Assembly: GCF_003935425.1 (NCBI RefSeq)
Contig: NZ_RHQN01000004.1
Coordinates: 1 to 64,000, forward strand
Length of the DNA stretch: 64,000 nucleotides
Direction of reading: 5' to 3'
Source: Pseudomonas sp. v388
GTDB taxonomy: Bacteria; Pseudomonadota; Gammaproteobacteria; Pseudomonadales; Pseudomonadaceae
Numbering within the stretch: the stretch's first letter is position 1; each line of letters starts with the position of its first letter. The position numbers and the translations under genes were made by a program. Under the pieces are notes generated by a model, which had not been told where the DNA came from, ran no database searches, and saw only the letters and a program-made list of their open reading frames with translations. Shown in pieces: positions 35,672 through 47,582 of this stretch.

Positions 35672-35757
35672 TGTGGGAGCGGACTGGTCCGCGAACGGTA
35701 TAGTCGCAATATTTTCATCGTCTACACCGCCATCTTCGCGGACAAGTCCGCTCCCAC
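35672..35757. repeat. REPIN, GCGGACTGGTCCGC type
   Basis: TGTGGGAGCGGACTGGTCC begins the left REP (35672-35695); the inverted partner CTTCGCGGACAAGTCCGCTC is in the right REP (35731-35757). It lies between brnQ and sucD in a 399-nt gap. The sequence from 35449 to 35671 contains no gene. Confidence 0.9.
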
Positions 35758-35795
35758 CGAGTCTGGCTTCCACAAACAGCAATCCCCGGAAACGA

Positions 35796-35821
35796 CAAAG
35801 GCCACCCGAAGGTGGCCTTTG
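35796..35821 (-). terminator. Terminator of the sdh-suc gene block
   Basis: CAAAGGCCACC, CGAA loop and GGTGGCCTTTG form a perfect 11-bp stem 26 nt after the sucD stop. Confidence 0.85.
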
Positions 35822-35847
35822 CTGGTTGCTCGATCAGTAAGCGATGC

Positions 35848-36729
35848 TTACTTGCTCGGCCAACCGGTCAGCTCGGACAGTGCCTTGCCGATATCAGCCA
35901 GCGAACGCACGGTTTTCACACCTGCGTCCTGCAGGGCTGCGAACTTCTCGTCCGCTGTGCCCTTGCCGCCGGAGATGATTGCGCCCGCATGGCCCATGCG
36001 CTTGCCCGGAGGAGCAGTCACACCCGCGATATAGGAAACAACCGGCTTGGTCACGTGCGCCTTGATGTAGGCAGCCGCTTCTTCTTCGGCCGAACCGCCG
36101 ATCTCACCGATCATGACGATCGCTTCGGTCTTCGGGTCTTCCTGGAACAGCTTCAGGATGTCGATGAAGTTGGAGCCCGGAATCGGGTCACCACCGATAC
36201 CGACGCAGGTGGACTGACCGAAACCGGCGTCAGTGGTCTGCTTGACCGCTTCATAGGTCAGGGTGCCGGAACGCGACACGATACCGACCTTGCCTGGCAA
36301 GTGGATGTGACCTGGCATGATGCCGATCTTGCACTCGCCCGGAGTGATCACGCCTGGGCAGTTAGGGCCGATCAGGGTAACACCCAGTTCGTCGCACTTG
36401 ACCTTGGCTTCGAGCATGTCGATGGTCGGGATGCCTTCGGTGATGCACACGATCAGCTTGATGCCGCCCAGTGCCGCTTCAAGGATGGAGTCCTTGCAGA
36501 ACGGAGCTGGAACGTAGATGACCGAAGCGTCGGCGCCGGTGGCCTCAACGGCTTCTTTCACCGTGTTGAAAACCGGCAGGTTCAGGTGAGTGGTGCCACC
36601 TTTGCCTGGCGTCACGCCGCCAACCATCTTGGTGCCGTAGGCAATGGCTTGTTCGGAGTGGAAGGTACCCTGAGAACCAGTGAAACCCTGGCAGATAACC
36701 TTGGTGTCTTTATTGATCAGAACGCTCAT
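35848..36729 (-). CDS. sucD: Succinyl-CoA synthetase alpha subunit
   Basis: 293 residues. CoA-binding Rossmann domain ([17 protein letters not shown]), a phospho-histidine loop [21 protein letters not shown]-region (active His about 247) and [19 protein letters not shown]. It forms with SucC the enzyme converting succinyl-CoA to succinate with formation of ATP/GTP. The start codon shares one base with the sucC stop (TAATG), so translation is coupled. Last gene of the block. Confidence 0.98.
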   Translation of the reverse strand: MSVLINKDTKVICQGFTGSQGTFHSEQAIAYGTKMVGGVTPGKGGTTHLNLPVFNTVKEAVEATGADASVIYVPAPFCKDSILEAALGGIKLIVCITEGIPTIDMLEAKVKCDELGVTLIGPNCPGVITPGECKIGIMPGHIHLPGKVGIVSRSGTLTYEAVKQTTDAGFGQSTCVGIGGDPIPGSNFIDILKLFQEDPKTEAIVMIGEIGGSAEEEAAAYIKAHVTKPVVSYIAGVTAPPGKRMGHAGAIISGGKGTADEKFAALQDAGVKTVRSLADIGKALSELTGWPSK

Positions 36730-37895
36730 TACTTGCCCTCCGCAGCTTTGACAACTTGTTGAGCAGCGTCGGTCAGGCTGGTAGCCGCGATGATGTTCAA
36801 GCCGCTTTCTGCCAGTACTTTAGCGCCCAGTTCAGCGTTGTTGCCTTCAAGGCGAACAACTACCGGGATTTTAACGCCCACTTCCTTCACTGCACCGATG
36901 ATGCCTTCGGCAATCATGTCGCAACGAACGATGCCGCCGAAGATGTTGACCAGTACTGCGGCAACATTGCTGTCGGACAGGATGATCTTGAAGGCTTCGG
37001 TCACGCGCTCTTTGGTCGCGCCGCCGCCCACGTCAAGGAAGTTGGCTGGCTTGCCGCCATGCAGGTTGACGATGTCCATGGTACCCATGGCCAGGCCGGC
37101 ACCGTTGACCATGCAGCCGATGTTGCCTTCCAGCGCGACGTAGTTCAGTTCGAACTTGGCAGCGTGAGCTTCGCGTGGATCGTCCTGCGAAGGATCGTGG
37201 AATGCCTTCAGCTTTGGCTGACGGTAGACAGCGTTGCTGTCGATGTTGATCTTGGCGTCCAGGCAGTGCAAGTTGCCGTCTGCCTTGATGACCAGCGGGT
37301 TCACTTCCAGCAGCGCCAGGTCGTAGTCCTGGAACAGCTTGGCCAGGCCAACGAAGATGTTGGTGAACTGCTTGATCTGGTCACCCTTGAGGCCCAGCTG
37401 GAAAGCCAGCTCGCGACCCTGGAACGGCTGAGCGCCGACCAGTGGATCGATAGTAGCCTTGAGAATCTTCTCGGGAGTGTCGTGGGCAATTTTCTCGATG
37501 TCCACGCCACCTTCGGTGGAAGCCATGAACACGATACGACGGCTGGAGCGATCGACTACAGCGCCCAGATACAGCTCTTTGGCGATGTCGGTGCACGACT
37601 CGACCAGGATCTTGGTGACCGGCTGACCATTGGCGTCAGTCTGGTAGGTCACTAGACGCTTGCCCAGCCACTGCTGGGCGAACGCTGCTGCGTCTTCCTT
37701 GCTGCGAACCAGCTTCACGCCGCCCGCTTTACCACGACCACCGGCGTGAACCTGGGCTTTGACGACCCACTCGGTTCCGCCAATCTTGTCGCAAGCTTCT
37801 GCTGCCGCTTCCGGAGTGTCTACTGCGTAGCCTTTGGATACTGGCAGGCCGTACTCAGCGAACAGCTGCTTACCCTGATATTCGTGAAGATTCAT
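36729..37895 (-). CDS. sucC: Succinyl-CoA synthetase beta subunit
   Basis: 388 residues. N-terminal ATP-grasp domain beginning [19 protein letters not shown] with [24 protein letters not shown], and the C-terminal CoA-ligase domain with [17 protein letters not shown]. It supplies the nucleotide-binding part of succinyl-CoA synthetase. It is 210 nt behind lpd, a gap with several hairpins, and 1 nt overlapped with sucD. Confidence 0.98.
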   Translation of the reverse strand: MNLHEYQGKQLFAEYGLPVSKGYAVDTPEAAAEACDKIGGTEWVVKAQVHAGGRGKAGGVKLVRSKEDAAAFAQQWLGKRLVTYQTDANGQPVTKILVESCTDIAKELYLGAVVDRSSRRIVFMASTEGGVDIEKIAHDTPEKILKATIDPLVGAQPFQGRELAFQLGLKGDQIKQFTNIFVGLAKLFQDYDLALLEVNPLVIKADGNLHCLDAKINIDSNAVYRQPKLKAFHDPSQDDPREAHAAKFELNYVALEGNIGCMVNGAGLAMGTMDIVNLHGGKPANFLDVGGGATKERVTEAFKIILSDSNVAAVLVNIFGGIVRCDMIAEGIIGAVKEVGVKIPVVVRLEGNNAELGAKVLAESGLNIIAATSLTDAAQQVVKAAEGK

Positions 37896-38032
37896 GCTTA
37901 TTACCGTCTTCGTTTAGGTACTGCGCATTCGGTGCTGCACGTCTGGCGTGCCGCACCACCTGTGACCGCTACTTCCGGTCGGTCCGTGAACTGGCCTGAG
38001 CCGGCTGCGGACCTTCCGAGAGGTCGAGTCCG

Positions 38033-38096
38033 GCGGAAATTCCGCGGTGAGTCTTGCTTGCAAGGCTCACGACGGGCACCCCGCCGTGGTTTTTTT
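38033..38096 (+). terminator. Hairpin cluster with a plus-strand terminator in the lpd-sucC gap
   Basis: Three structures: GCGGAA-A-TTCCGC (38033-38045); GTGAGTCTTGC-TT-GCAAGGCTCAC (38047-38070, one G-T pair); CACGACGGG-N3-CCCGCCGTG (38068-38088, one mismatch) followed by seven T on the plus strand (38090-38096). The second and third share CAC, so they exclude each other. The T-run is on the strand antisense to the operon, so the element would stop antisense transcription; on the minus strand the hairpins may influence mRNA processing. Confidence 0.55.
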
Positions 38097-38105
38097 CTTA
38101 TCTTC

Positions 38106-39557
<1,452 letters not shown>

Positions 39558-39560
39558 TTA

Positions 39561-39709
39561 GCTGCGAGCTTCAAGCTGCAAGCTGCAAGCCGACCAGTGG
39601 TTTTCCACCCCATCGGCCTGCAACCCTTTCATTAGATGCTACCTACAGACCCAAGCTGCACGCCGCCCCGCTTTTGACTTGAAGCATGCGGCTTGCAGCT
39701 TGTGGCTGC
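39561..39709. repeat. REP-like inverted repeats (AGCTTGCAGCTTG type)
   Basis: Left arm (39561-39590) contains AGCTTCAAGCTGCAAGC and a second CTGCAAGC; the right arm (39676-39709) contains GCTTGCAGCTTGTGGCTGC in inverted orientation. This is a REP class different from the GCGAA-type REPINs of the window and lies in the intercistronic gap between sucB and lpd. Confidence 0.7.
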
Positions 39710-39713
39710 CTCA

Positions 39714-40943
39714 TCAAATATCGAGCAGCAAACGAGCCGGGTCTTCCAGCAGGTTCTTGATGGTAACGAGGAACGTCACTGCTTCCTTGCCATCGATCAA
39801 ACGGTGGTCGTAGGAGAGCGCAAGATACATCATCGGACGAATGACGACCTGACCATTGATAGCCATCGGGCGTTGCAGAATGTTGTGCATGCCCAGAATC
39901 GCCGCTTGCGGCGGGTTGACGATCGGCGTGGACATCATCGAACCGAAAGTACCACCGTTGGTGATCGTGAAGGTGCCACCGGTCATTTCATCGATGGACA
40001 GCTTGCCGTCACGGGCCTTCTTGCCGAAGGTAGCGATGCCGCCTTCGATTTCCGCCAGGCTCATGTGCTCGGCGTTACGCAGGACCGGTACCACCAGGCC
40101 GCGGTCGCTGGACACGGCAACGCCGACGTCTGCATAACCGTGGTAGACGATGTCCGAGCCGTCGATCGACGCGTTGACGGCCGGGAAGCGCTTGAGCGCC
40201 TCGGTGGCGGCCTTGACGAAGAACGACATGAAGCCCAGGCGCACGCCGTTGTGGGACTTCTCGAACAGGTCCTTGTACTTCGAACGCAGAGCCATGACTT
40301 CGGTCATGTCGACTTCGTTGAACGTGGTAAGCATCGCCATGTTCGACTGGGCTTCGACCAGACGCTTGGCAACGGTGGCGCGTACGCGGGTCATCGGCAC
40401 GCGCTTCTCGGTGCGGTCGCCGGCAGCGAACACCGGTGCGGCGGCCGCAGCAGCAGGCTTGGCAGCAGGCGCTGCGGCCGGTGCCGACTTCTTGGCCTCG
40501 ACAGCGGCGACCACGTCTTCCTTGGTGATGCGACCGTCTTTGCCGGTGCCTTTGACGCTTGCCAGGTTGATGCCGTTTTCCTCGGCCAGCTTGCGGGCAG
40601 CAGGCGCGGCGATGGAATCTTCATCACCTGCCGCAGGTGCAACGGCGGCCTGAGCCGGCGCTGCGGCCGGGGCAGCAGCGGCAGCCGGAGCGGCCGAAGC
40701 GCTGGCGCCGGCATCCAGGGTTGCAATCAGCTCGTTGGACAGGACGGTGTCGCCCTCGCCTTTCACGATCGATGCCAGCACGCCGTCGGCTTCGGCCAGG
40801 ACTTCAAGGACAACCTTGTCAGTCTCGATATCGACCAGCAGCTCGTCACGTTTTACCGCTTCGCCCGGTTGCTTGTGCCACTTGGAAATGGTGCCGTCGG
40901 CAACGGATTCCGGGAAAGAGGGGGCTTTGATCTCGATAGCCAT
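39714..40943 (-). CDS. sucB: Dihydrolipoamide succinyltransferase (E2)
   Basis: 409 residues. An N-terminal lipoyl domain with the lipoyl-Lys in [15 protein letters not shown], an Ala/Pro-rich linker, a peripheral-subunit-binding domain ([20 protein letters not shown]), a second Ala/Pro linker and a catalytic core with [16 protein letters not shown] (His of the active site). It forms the core of the 2-oxoglutarate dehydrogenase complex and transfers succinyl groups to CoA. 41 nt behind sucA. Confidence 0.98.
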   Translation of the reverse strand: MAIEIKAPSFPESVADGTISKWHKQPGEAVKRDELLVDIETDKVVLEVLAEADGVLASIVKGEGDTVLSNELIATLDAGASASAAPAAAAAPAAAPAQAAVAPAAGDEDSIAAPAARKLAEENGINLASVKGTGKDGRITKEDVVAAVEAKKSAPAAAPAAKPAAAAAAPVFAAGDRTEKRVPMTRVRATVAKRLVEAQSNMAMLTTFNEVDMTEVMALRSKYKDLFEKSHNGVRLGFMSFFVKAATEALKRFPAVNASIDGSDIVYHGYADVGVAVSSDRGLVVPVLRNAEHMSLAEIEGGIATFGKKARDGKLSIDEMTGGTFTITNGGTFGSMMSTPIVNPPQAAILGMHNILQRPMAINGQVVIRPMMYLALSYDHRLIDGKEAVTFLVTIKNLLEDPARLLLDI

Positions 40944-40984
40944 TATCTGTAATTCCTTAATTCGGTTTCTAATGCTCGAAGGCG

Positions 40985-43816
40985 TTAAACAGTGAAGGCA
41001 TCTTGCAGGAGTTTTTCCTGCTGCTCGGCATGCATCGAAGCGTAACCACAGGCCGGCGCGGCGGAAGCATCACGGCCCGCATACTCGAGAACGAGGCTGC
41101 GCTTGTGATTGCCCATGCTGCGGCGCAGATGGTGTTGACTGCTGTACCAGGCACCCTGGTTCATCGGTTCTTCCTGACACCAGACCACGTGTTCGAGGTT
41201 GACGTAAGGCGCGATGGTTTCCATCAGATCGTCTTCAGGGAACGGATACAGCTGCTCGATACGCACGATCGCGATGTCTTCACGACCTTCGGCACGACGT
41301 TTTTCCAGCAGGTCGTAGTAGACCTTGCCGCTACACAGGACCAGGCGCGTTACTTTGGCCGGATCGAGTGTATCGATTTCAGGAATTACCGTCTGGAACG
41401 AGCCTTCGGCCAGTTCTTCAAGGGTCGAGATAGCCAGTTTGTGACGCAGCAGCGACTTGGGCGTCAGGACGATCAGCGGCTTGCGCAGCGGACGGATGAC
41501 CTGACGACGCAGCAGGTGGTAGATCTGCGCGGGCGTAGTCGGCACACACACCTGAATGTTGTGCTCGGCACACAATTGCAGGTAACGCTCCAGGCGTGCG
41601 GACGAGTGCTCAGGCCCCTGCCCTTCGTAACCGTGCGGCAACAGCATGGTCAGACCGCAGAGACGGCCCCACTTGTGCTCGCCACTGGTGATGAACTGGT
41701 CGACGACCACCTGGGCACCGTTGGCGAAGTCGCCGAACTGGGCTTCCCAGATCACCAGCGCATTGGGCTGGGTGGTCGAGTAACCGTATTCGAAGGCCAG
41801 CACGGCTTCTTCCGAGAGGAACGAGTCGTACAGGTCAAAGCGTGGCTGACCGGCGTACAGGTTCTGCAGCGGAATGTAGGTGGTGGCATCTTTCTGGTTG
41901 TGCAGCACGGCGTGGCGGTGCGAGAACGTCCCGCGGCCCACGTCCTGCCCGGTAATACGCACTGGGTGACCTTCGAATGCCAGGGTGGCGTAAGCCATGG
42001 TCTCGGCATAACCCCAGTTGATCGGCAAGCCACCGGCCTGCATCTTCTGACGGTCTTCGTAGATCTTCTGTACCTGACGCTGGACCACGAAGCCTTCCGG
42101 CAGCTCCATCAGCTTGGATGACAGTTCCTGCAGGGTCTTGAGGTCGAAGCGCGTGTCGTGACGCGCGGTCCAGGCATGGCCCAGATACGGACGCCAGTCC
42201 ACGAACAATTCCTTGTTCGGCTCCTTGACCAGGCTCTTGACCACATGCAGGCCGTTGTCCAGCGCGTTGCGGTAGTCGTCGATCTTGGCCTGAACGCGCG
42301 CCTCGTCGAGCACGCCGGTCTTGATCAATTGCTCGGCATACAGCTCGCGGGTGGTGCGCTGCTTGCTGATCTGCTGATACATCAGCGGCTGGGTGCCGCT
42401 CGGCTCGTCCGCTTCGTTGTGACCGCGACGGCGGTAGCAGACCAGATCGATGACGATGTCACGCTTGAACTGCATGCGGTAGTCGATCGCCAGCTGAGTG
42501 ACGAACACCACGGCTTCCGGATCGTCGCCGTTCACGTGCAGGATCGGCGCCTGGATCATCTTGGCAACGTCGGTGGCGTACTCGGTGGAACGCGAGTCCA
42601 TCGGGTTGCTGATGGTGAAGCCAACCTGGTTGTTGATCACGATATGGATCGTGCCGCCCGTCTTGAAGCCGCGAGTCTGCGACATCTGGAAGGTTTCCAT
42701 CACCACGCCCTGACCGGCGAACGCCGCGTCACCGTGGAGGGAAATCGGCAGCACCTTGTCGCCGGTCGGATCGTTGCGACGATCCTGACGCGCACGCACG
42801 GACCCTTCGACCACCGGGGAAACGATTTCCAGGTGGGACGGGTTGAACGCCATCGCCAGGTGGACTTCGCCGCCAGCGGTCATGACGTTGGAAGAGAAAC
42901 CCTGGTGATACTTCACGTCACCGGAGCCCAGCTCCACTTTTTTCTTGCCTTCGAACTCGTCGAACAGTTCGCGCGGGTTCTTGCCGAAGGTGTTGACCAA
43001 TACGTTCAGACGGCCACGGTGGGCCATGCCGATGACGATTTCCTTGGTACCGTAGGACCCGGAACGCTGGATCAGCTCGTCGAGCATCGGGATCAGGCTC
43101 TCGCCGCCTTCCAGACCGAAGCGCTTGGTGCCGGGGTATTTGGTACCCAGGTATTTCTCCAGACCTTCGGCAGCGGTAACGCGCTCGAGCAGGTGGCTCT
43201 GGATGTCGGCCGAAAATGCAGGACGACCCCGAACGCTTTCCAGACGCTGCATGAACCAGTTGCGCTGCTCGGAATCCACGATGTGCGTGAACTCGGCACC
43301 GATGGTGCGACAATATGTCTGCTGCAACGCTTCGAGAATTTCGCGTAGGCTCGCTTCCTCTTTGCCGATGAACAGGTCGCCGGCACGGAAGGTCGTATCC
43401 AAATCGGCATTGGTCATGCCGTAATGATTGATCGACAGGTCAGCGGGAGCGGGCCGTTGCCACAGACCCAGCGGATCGAGCTGGGCAGCCTGGTGGCCCC
43501 GCATCCGATAGGCCTGGATCAGTCGCAATACTTCAACCTGCTTCTTCTCGTGTTCGCTGCTCACACTGCCGGCGGACACCGGTTGAGCACGGCGCTGGTT
43601 TTTCGCCAGCAACACGAAATGATCGCGGATCGTCGAGTGCGATACATCGGTGGCAGAGCTGCCGTCTGCTGGCAACTTCTGAAAGTAGGTGCGCCATTCT
43701 TCTGGCACAGCGTTAGGGTCGTGCAGGTAGAGCTCATAGAGCTCTTCCACATAGGCAGCGTTACCACCTGACAGGTGGGCACTGTTCCACATGCGCTGCA
43801 TCACGCTTTCTTGCAT
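40985..43816 (-). CDS. sucA: 2-oxoglutarate dehydrogenase E1
   Basis: 943 residues, normal for the family. ThDP-binding motif [19 protein letters not shown] to [36 protein letters not shown], and a C-terminal transketolase domain ([21 protein letters not shown]). E1 decarboxylates 2-oxoglutarate and succinylates the E2 lipoyl group. ATG 43816 is behind GAGGG with suitable spacing. The 258 nt between sdhB and sucA hold a possible own promoter. Confidence 0.98.
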   Translation of the reverse strand: MQESVMQRMWNSAHLSGGNAAYVEELYELYLHDPNAVPEEWRTYFQKLPADGSSATDVSHSTIRDHFVLLAKNQRRAQPVSAGSVSSEHEKKQVEVLRLIQAYRMRGHQAAQLDPLGLWQRPAPADLSINHYGMTNADLDTTFRAGDLFIGKEEASLREILEALQQTYCRTIGAEFTHIVDSEQRNWFMQRLESVRGRPAFSADIQSHLLERVTAAEGLEKYLGTKYPGTKRFGLEGGESLIPMLDELIQRSGSYGTKEIVIGMAHRGRLNVLVNTFGKNPRELFDEFEGKKKVELGSGDVKYHQGFSSNVMTAGGEVHLAMAFNPSHLEIVSPVVEGSVRARQDRRNDPTGDKVLPISLHGDAAFAGQGVVMETFQMSQTRGFKTGGTIHIVINNQVGFTISNPMDSRSTEYATDVAKMIQAPILHVNGDDPEAVVFVTQLAIDYRMQFKRDIVIDLVCYRRRGHNEADEPSGTQPLMYQQISKQRTTRELYAEQLIKTGVLDEARVQAKIDDYRNALDNGLHVVKSLVKEPNKELFVDWRPYLGHAWTARHDTRFDLKTLQELSSKLMELPEGFVVQRQVQKIYEDRQKMQAGGLPINWGYAETMAYATLAFEGHPVRITGQDVGRGTFSHRHAVLHNQKDATTYIPLQNLYAGQPRFDLYDSFLSEEAVLAFEYGYSTTQPNALVIWEAQFGDFANGAQVVVDQFITSGEHKWGRLCGLTMLLPHGYEGQGPEHSSARLERYLQLCAEHNIQVCVPTTPAQIYHLLRRQVIRPLRKPLIVLTPKSLLRHKLAISTLEELAEGSFQTVIPEIDTLDPAKVTRLVLCSGKVYYDLLEKRRAEGREDIAIVRIEQLYPFPEDDLMETIAPYVNLEHVVWCQEEPMNQGAWYSSQHHLRRSMGNHKRSLVLEYAGRDASAAPACGYASMHAEQQEKLLQDAFTV

Positions 43817-43870
43817 GCTTGGTCACCCTCGGTAAGGGGACACCACCGGCGAAGACACCAGGGCAACGCT

Positions 43871-43899
43871 GAAACAGTCGTGTGCAGCGACCATGTCAA
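43871..43899 (-). promoter_or_regulatory. Possible sucA promoter
   Basis: On the minus strand a perfect -35 TTGACA (43899-43894), a 17-nt spacer and a weak -10 TGTTTC (43876-43871) lie 55-85 nt before sucA. A hairpin TCCGGG-N6-CCCGGA is upstream at 43923-43940. This would allow suc expression apart from sdh. Confidence 0.45.
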
Positions 43900-44074
43900 G
43901 TCACCAGGGATCACGCAGATAGTCCGGGTACCAGCCCGGATGCCCCTGCTGGTCTTTTTCTTCAAAATAAGAGCGACGGCCTTGCGAGCCACTGCTCAGG
44001 TTAAAGCCACGACGCCGGTTGAAGCCTGCGCCGCGGCCATTTCAGGTACAACGATGTAACGGTAAAGCGATGAA

Positions 44075-44779
44075 TCAGACGCCGCTTTGCAGAAGCATGT
44101 TGCGCACGTGACCGATAGCCTTGGTTGGGTTAAGGCCTTTTGGACAGACGTTGACGCAGTTCATGATCCCGCGGCAGCGGAACACACTGAACGGATCATC
44201 CAGCGATGCCAGACGCTCGGCAGTCTTGTTGTCTCGGCTGTCGGCCAGGAAACGGTAAGCCTGCAGCAGCGCAGCCGGGCCCAGGAACTTGTCCGGGTTC
44301 CACCAGAAGGACGGGCAGGAAGTCGAGCAGCAAGCGCACAGGATGCACTCGTACAGACCGTCCAGCTTTTCGCGCTCTTCCGGAGTCTGCAGACGCTCGA
44401 TGGCCGGGGCCGGAGTATCGTTCTGCAGGAACGGCTTCACCTTCTCGTATTGCTTGTAGAAGATGCTCATATCGACGACGAGGTCACGAATCACCGGCAA
44501 ACCAGGCAGCGGACGGACGATCAGCTTGCCTTTCTTGACCACGGCAGACAGCGGCGTGATGCACGCCAGGCCGTTCTTGCCGTTGATGTTCATGCCGTCG
44601 GAGCCGCATACACCTTCGCGGCAGGAGCGACGATACGAGAACCCTTCATCCTGTTCCTTGATCAGGGCCAATACGTCCAGCACCATCAGGTCCTTACCAC
44701 CGGTATCGACCTGGAAATCCTGCATGAACGGCGCGGCGTCCTGATCAGGGTTGTAGCGATAAACACTGACTTGCAACAT
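44075..44779 (-). CDS. sdhB: Succinate dehydrogenase iron-sulfur subunit
   Basis: 234 residues. [2Fe-2S] ligands in SCREGVCGSDGMNINGKNG plus a further Cys; [4Fe-4S] motif CILCACCSTSCPSFWWN; [3Fe-4S] ligands in FRCRGIMNCVNVCPKGLNP. It passes electrons from SdhA-bound FAD to quinone. Start ATG 44779 gives the usual MLQVSVYRYNPDQDAAPF; AAGGGTG is 8 nt upstream, and the in-frame GTG at 44788 is not needed. 11 nt after sdhA. Confidence 0.98.
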   Translation of the reverse strand: MLQVSVYRYNPDQDAAPFMQDFQVDTGGKDLMVLDVLALIKEQDEGFSYRRSCREGVCGSDGMNINGKNGLACITPLSAVVKKGKLIVRPLPGLPVIRDLVVDMSIFYKQYEKVKPFLQNDTPAPAIERLQTPEEREKLDGLYECILCACCSTSCPSFWWNPDKFLGPAALLQAYRFLADSRDNKTAERLASLDDPFSVFRCRGIMNCVNVCPKGLNPTKAIGHVRNMLLQSGV

Positions 44780-44790
44780 GGCGGTCACCC

Positions 44791-46563
44791 TTAATAAGTC
44801 CGAATCTTCGGCTCAAAAGTCGGAACAGTCTTCGGCGAGAAGTTCACGGCACGCTTGGCTACGCGCTTGTCACCCGGGAAGTACAGGGTGTGGCACAGCC
44901 AGTTCTCGTCGTCGCGATCTTCGAAATCTTCGCGGGCGTGAGCACCACGGGATTCCTTGCGATGTTCCGCGGCAATGGCCGTTGCTTCGGCAACTTCCAG
45001 CAGGTTCTGCAGCTCCAGCGCTTCGATCCGGGCGGTGTTGAATGCCTGGCTCTTGTCGTTGATCTTGACCTTGGCGATACGCTCACGCAGGGTCGCCAGT
45101 TGCGCGATGCCCTTCTGCATGTATTCGCCGGTCCGGAACACACCGAAGTAGTTCTGCATGCAGGCCTGAAGCTCTTTGCGCAGAGTGGCGACGTCTTCGC
45201 CTTCGGTACGCTCGTTCAGACCGCTCAGACGAGCCAGGGCTGCGTCGATATCGGTTTCCGAGGCACGACGGTAGTCGATACCTTCGTTGAGCGCCTGCTC
45301 AAGATGCAAACCTGCGGCACGACCGAAGACTACGAGGTCAAGCAGCGAGTTGCCGCCCAGACGGTTGGCGCCGTGAACCGATACGCAAGCCACTTCGCCT
45401 ACCGCGAACAGACCCGGAATGATCTGATCGGTTCCGGAAGCATCCTGGGTGATCGCCTGACCATGAATGTTGGTGGCGATACCGCCCATCATGTAGTGGC
45501 AGGTCGGAACCACAGGGATCGGCGCGGCGGCCGGGTCAACGTGGGCGAAGGTCTTGGACAGCTCCATGATGCCCGGCAGGCGGCTGTGCAGCACTTCCTC
45601 GCCAAGGTGATCGAGCTTGAGCATCACGTGGTCGCCATCCGGGCCACAGCCGTTGCCGGCAATGATTTCCTTGACCATGGAGCGAGCCACGACGTCACGA
45701 CCGGCAAGGTCCTTGGCGTTGGGCGCATAACGCTCCATGAAACGCTCGCCGTGCTTGTTGATCAGGTAACCACCTTCACCACGGCAACCTTCTGTGACCA
45801 GTACCCCGGCGCCGGCGATGCCGGTCGGGTGGAACTGCCACATCTCGATGTCCTGGACCGGAACGCCGGCACGCAGCGCCATGCCGACACCGTCGCCGGT
45901 GTTGATCAGGGCGTTGGTGGTCGAGGAGTAGATACGGCCTGCACCGCCGGTCGCCAGTACGGTGGCGTTGGCGCGAATGTAGGACGTTTCGCCGGTTTCG
46001 ATGCAGATGGCGATGATGCCGACAAAGGCGCCATCCTGGTTCTTCACCAGATCCACTGCATAGTATTCGTTGAGGAATACGGTGCCGGCCTTCAGGTTGG
46101 CCTGGTACAGGGTGTGCAGCAGCGCGTGACCGGTACGGTCGGCCGCAGCGCAGGTACGGGCAGCCTGGCCGCCCTTACCGAAGTCCTTGGACTGACCGCC
46201 GAACGGACGCTGATAGATGCGCCCCTGCTCGGTGCGGGAGAACGGCAGACCCATGTGCTCCAGCTCGAAGACAGCTTCCGGACCTACGGAACACATGTAC
46301 TCGATAGCGTCCTGGTCACCGATGTAGTCGGAACCCTTGACGGTATCGTACATGTGCCAGCGCCAGTCATCGTTCGGATCGGCCGACGCGATGGCGCAGG
46401 TGATGCCGCCCTGTGCGGATACGGTGTGCGAGCGCGTCGGGAAAACCTTGGTGACTACGGCGGTCTTGTGGCCGCCCTGAGCCAGCTGCAAGGCTGCACG
46501 CATGCCCGCACCGCCGCCACCGATGATGATGGCGTCGAATGAAAGTGTATTAATGTTAGCCAT
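44791..46563 (-). CDS. sdhA: Succinate dehydrogenase flavoprotein subunit
   Basis: 590 residues. FAD-binding [20 protein letters not shown], covalent-flavin His in [11 protein letters not shown], substrate-site elements [14 protein letters not shown] and [10 protein letters not shown], and the C-terminal [15 protein letters not shown]. It oxidises succinate to fumarate. Three bases separate it from sdhD. The catalytic subunit sits on the cytoplasmic side of the inner membrane anchored by SdhCD. Confidence 0.98.
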   Translation of the reverse strand: MANINTLSFDAIIIGGGGAGMRAALQLAQGGHKTAVVTKVFPTRSHTVSAQGGITCAIASADPNDDWRWHMYDTVKGSDYIGDQDAIEYMCSVGPEAVFELEHMGLPFSRTEQGRIYQRPFGGQSKDFGKGGQAARTCAAADRTGHALLHTLYQANLKAGTVFLNEYYAVDLVKNQDGAFVGIIAICIETGETSYIRANATVLATGGAGRIYSSTTNALINTGDGVGMALRAGVPVQDIEMWQFHPTGIAGAGVLVTEGCRGEGGYLINKHGERFMERYAPNAKDLAGRDVVARSMVKEIIAGNGCGPDGDHVMLKLDHLGEEVLHSRLPGIMELSKTFAHVDPAAAPIPVVPTCHYMMGGIATNIHGQAITQDASGTDQIIPGLFAVGEVACVSVHGANRLGGNSLLDLVVFGRAAGLHLEQALNEGIDYRRASETDIDAALARLSGLNERTEGEDVATLRKELQACMQNYFGVFRTGEYMQKGIAQLATLRERIAKVKINDKSQAFNTARIEALELQNLLEVAEATAIAAEHRKESRGAHAREDFEDRDDENWLCHTLYFPGDKRVAKRAVNFSPKTVPTFEPKIRTY

Positions 46564-46566
46564 GAA

Positions 46567-46935
46567 TCAGATACCCCAAAGAATCTGCACACCCCAGACG
46601 AAGTAGGCGAACATCGCAATGCCGCATACCGCTTGGAACAGGAAACGTACTGCTGTCGCAGACTTGCCCAGCGCCATCGGCGTCAGGTAGTCGGTCGCGA
46701 TGGTCCACATGCCGACCCAGGCGTGGGCGCCAAGGGCCACGAGGGCGAGCAGACTGAAGATACGCATCCCGTTATGGGCGAACAGATCGTGCCACTGGGC
46801 ATAGCTCATGCCGGGGTTGGCGACCAGGTAGCCGATCAGGAAAATGAAATAAGCCGCGAGCACGACCGCAGACACGCGCTGTGCCATCCAGTCATAGAGG
46901 CCCGAACGCGAAAGGTTGGTGACGTTGGTTACCAT
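46567..46935 (-). CDS. sdhD: Succinate dehydrogenase membrane anchor SdhD
   Basis: 122 residues with three transmembrane helices. Features of the family: GLYDWMAQRVSAVVLAAYF near the N-terminus and AHAWVGMWTIATDYL with the likely haem-ligand His and quinone-site Asp-Tyr. Start ATG 46935 overlaps the end of sdhC by seven bases; the frame open to 47094 runs through sdhC and is not used. Anchors SdhAB and forms the ubiquinone site with SdhC. Confidence 0.96.
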   Translation of the reverse strand: MVTNVTNLSRSGLYDWMAQRVSAVVLAAYFIFLIGYLVANPGMSYAQWHDLFAHNGMRIFSLLALVALGAHAWVGMWTIATDYLTPMALGKSATAVRFLFQAVCGIAMFAYFVWGVQILWGI

Positions 46936-47303
46936 ATCCAGACTCCTGCCAGAATGATCATCACCACGGAAACCGCGATAACGATTTTCGAGCCCAGCTT
47001 GCCGCCTTCCAGCGTCTCGCCGATGCCCATGTCCATCAACAGGTGGCGAATGCCGGCCACCAGGTGATACAGCAAGGCGGATAGGAGCCCCCACGCTACA
47101 AACTTGGCCAGCGGGCTGGTCATGTACCCCTTCACCTCGGCAAAACCTTCCTCGGATTCCAGGGATGTGCTCAATGCGTAAAGCATGATCGCGATGCCCA
47201 GAAAGAGAATGATGCCGGAAACACGGTGGAGGAATGACGTAACGCCGGTGATGGGGAGCTTGATGGTCCTTAGGTCTAGGTTTACAGGTCGTTGGCTATT
47301 CAC
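46929..47303 (-). CDS. sdhC: Succinate dehydrogenase cytochrome b556 subunit SdhC
   Basis: 124 residues from GTG 47303. Three helices are seen; SFLHRVSGIILFLGIAIM carries quinone-site Ser/Arg, and YHLVAGIRHLLMDMG the haem-ligand His. First gene of sdhCDAB. The start is uncertain: no good ribosome site precedes GTG 47303; a strong AGGGG at 47331-47327 instead points at a GTG (47317 or 47319) out of frame, and TTG 47336 is the only other in-frame option. See the leader feature. Confidence 0.93.
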   Translation of the reverse strand: MNSQRPVNLDLRTIKLPITGVTSFLHRVSGIILFLGIAIMLYALSTSLESEEGFAEVKGYMTSPLAKFVAWGLLSALLYHLVAGIRHLLMDMGIGETLEGGKLGSKIVIAVSVVMIILAGVWIW

Positions 47304-47331
47304 GGCTTTTTTTTCACACTGAAGAGCCCCT
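47301..47331 (-). promoter_or_regulatory. sdhC initiation region: AGGGG, short leader ORF, A8 tract
   Basis: On the minus strand AGGGG (47331-47327) is 9 nt before GTG 47317, which opens the frame GTG-AAA-AAA-AAG-CCG-TGA. Its stop overlaps the in-frame sdhC GTG (GTGA, 47303). The A8 tract (47314-47307) contains A-AAA-AAG in the zero frame, the -1 slippage heptamer known from dnaX. A -1 shift there would join GTG 47317 to the SdhC frame. Confidence 0.5.
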
Positions 47332-47437
47332 AACAATCAGGGCAAGTTGTTGGGAAGTGCACTGGTCAGGTACCCACTACCCAGGAAGTGACGACCCCCT
47401 TGGAACGGGCCAAAAAGCCCCTGGCGGTCGGCTGCCG

Positions 47438-47466
47438 AGTATAGACAGTTAGGTTACTAATGACAA
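47438..47466 (-). promoter_or_regulatory. sdhC promoter (sigma-70)
   Basis: On the minus strand TTGTCA (47466-47461), a 17-nt spacer and TATACT (47443-47438) form a near-consensus promoter. The start point near 47431 would give a leader of about 115-130 nt, long enough for post-transcriptional control. Confidence 0.8.
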
Positions 47467-47582
47467 CGCGCAGACTTACCCCCAACGGCGGATTGCGCTC
47501 GACGGGCAAAAGGCGTAAACGGCAGGAAACAGCGCGCCCGGACCGCCCTTTGCAGGCCACCTGGAACACGACTTTAGGCAAA

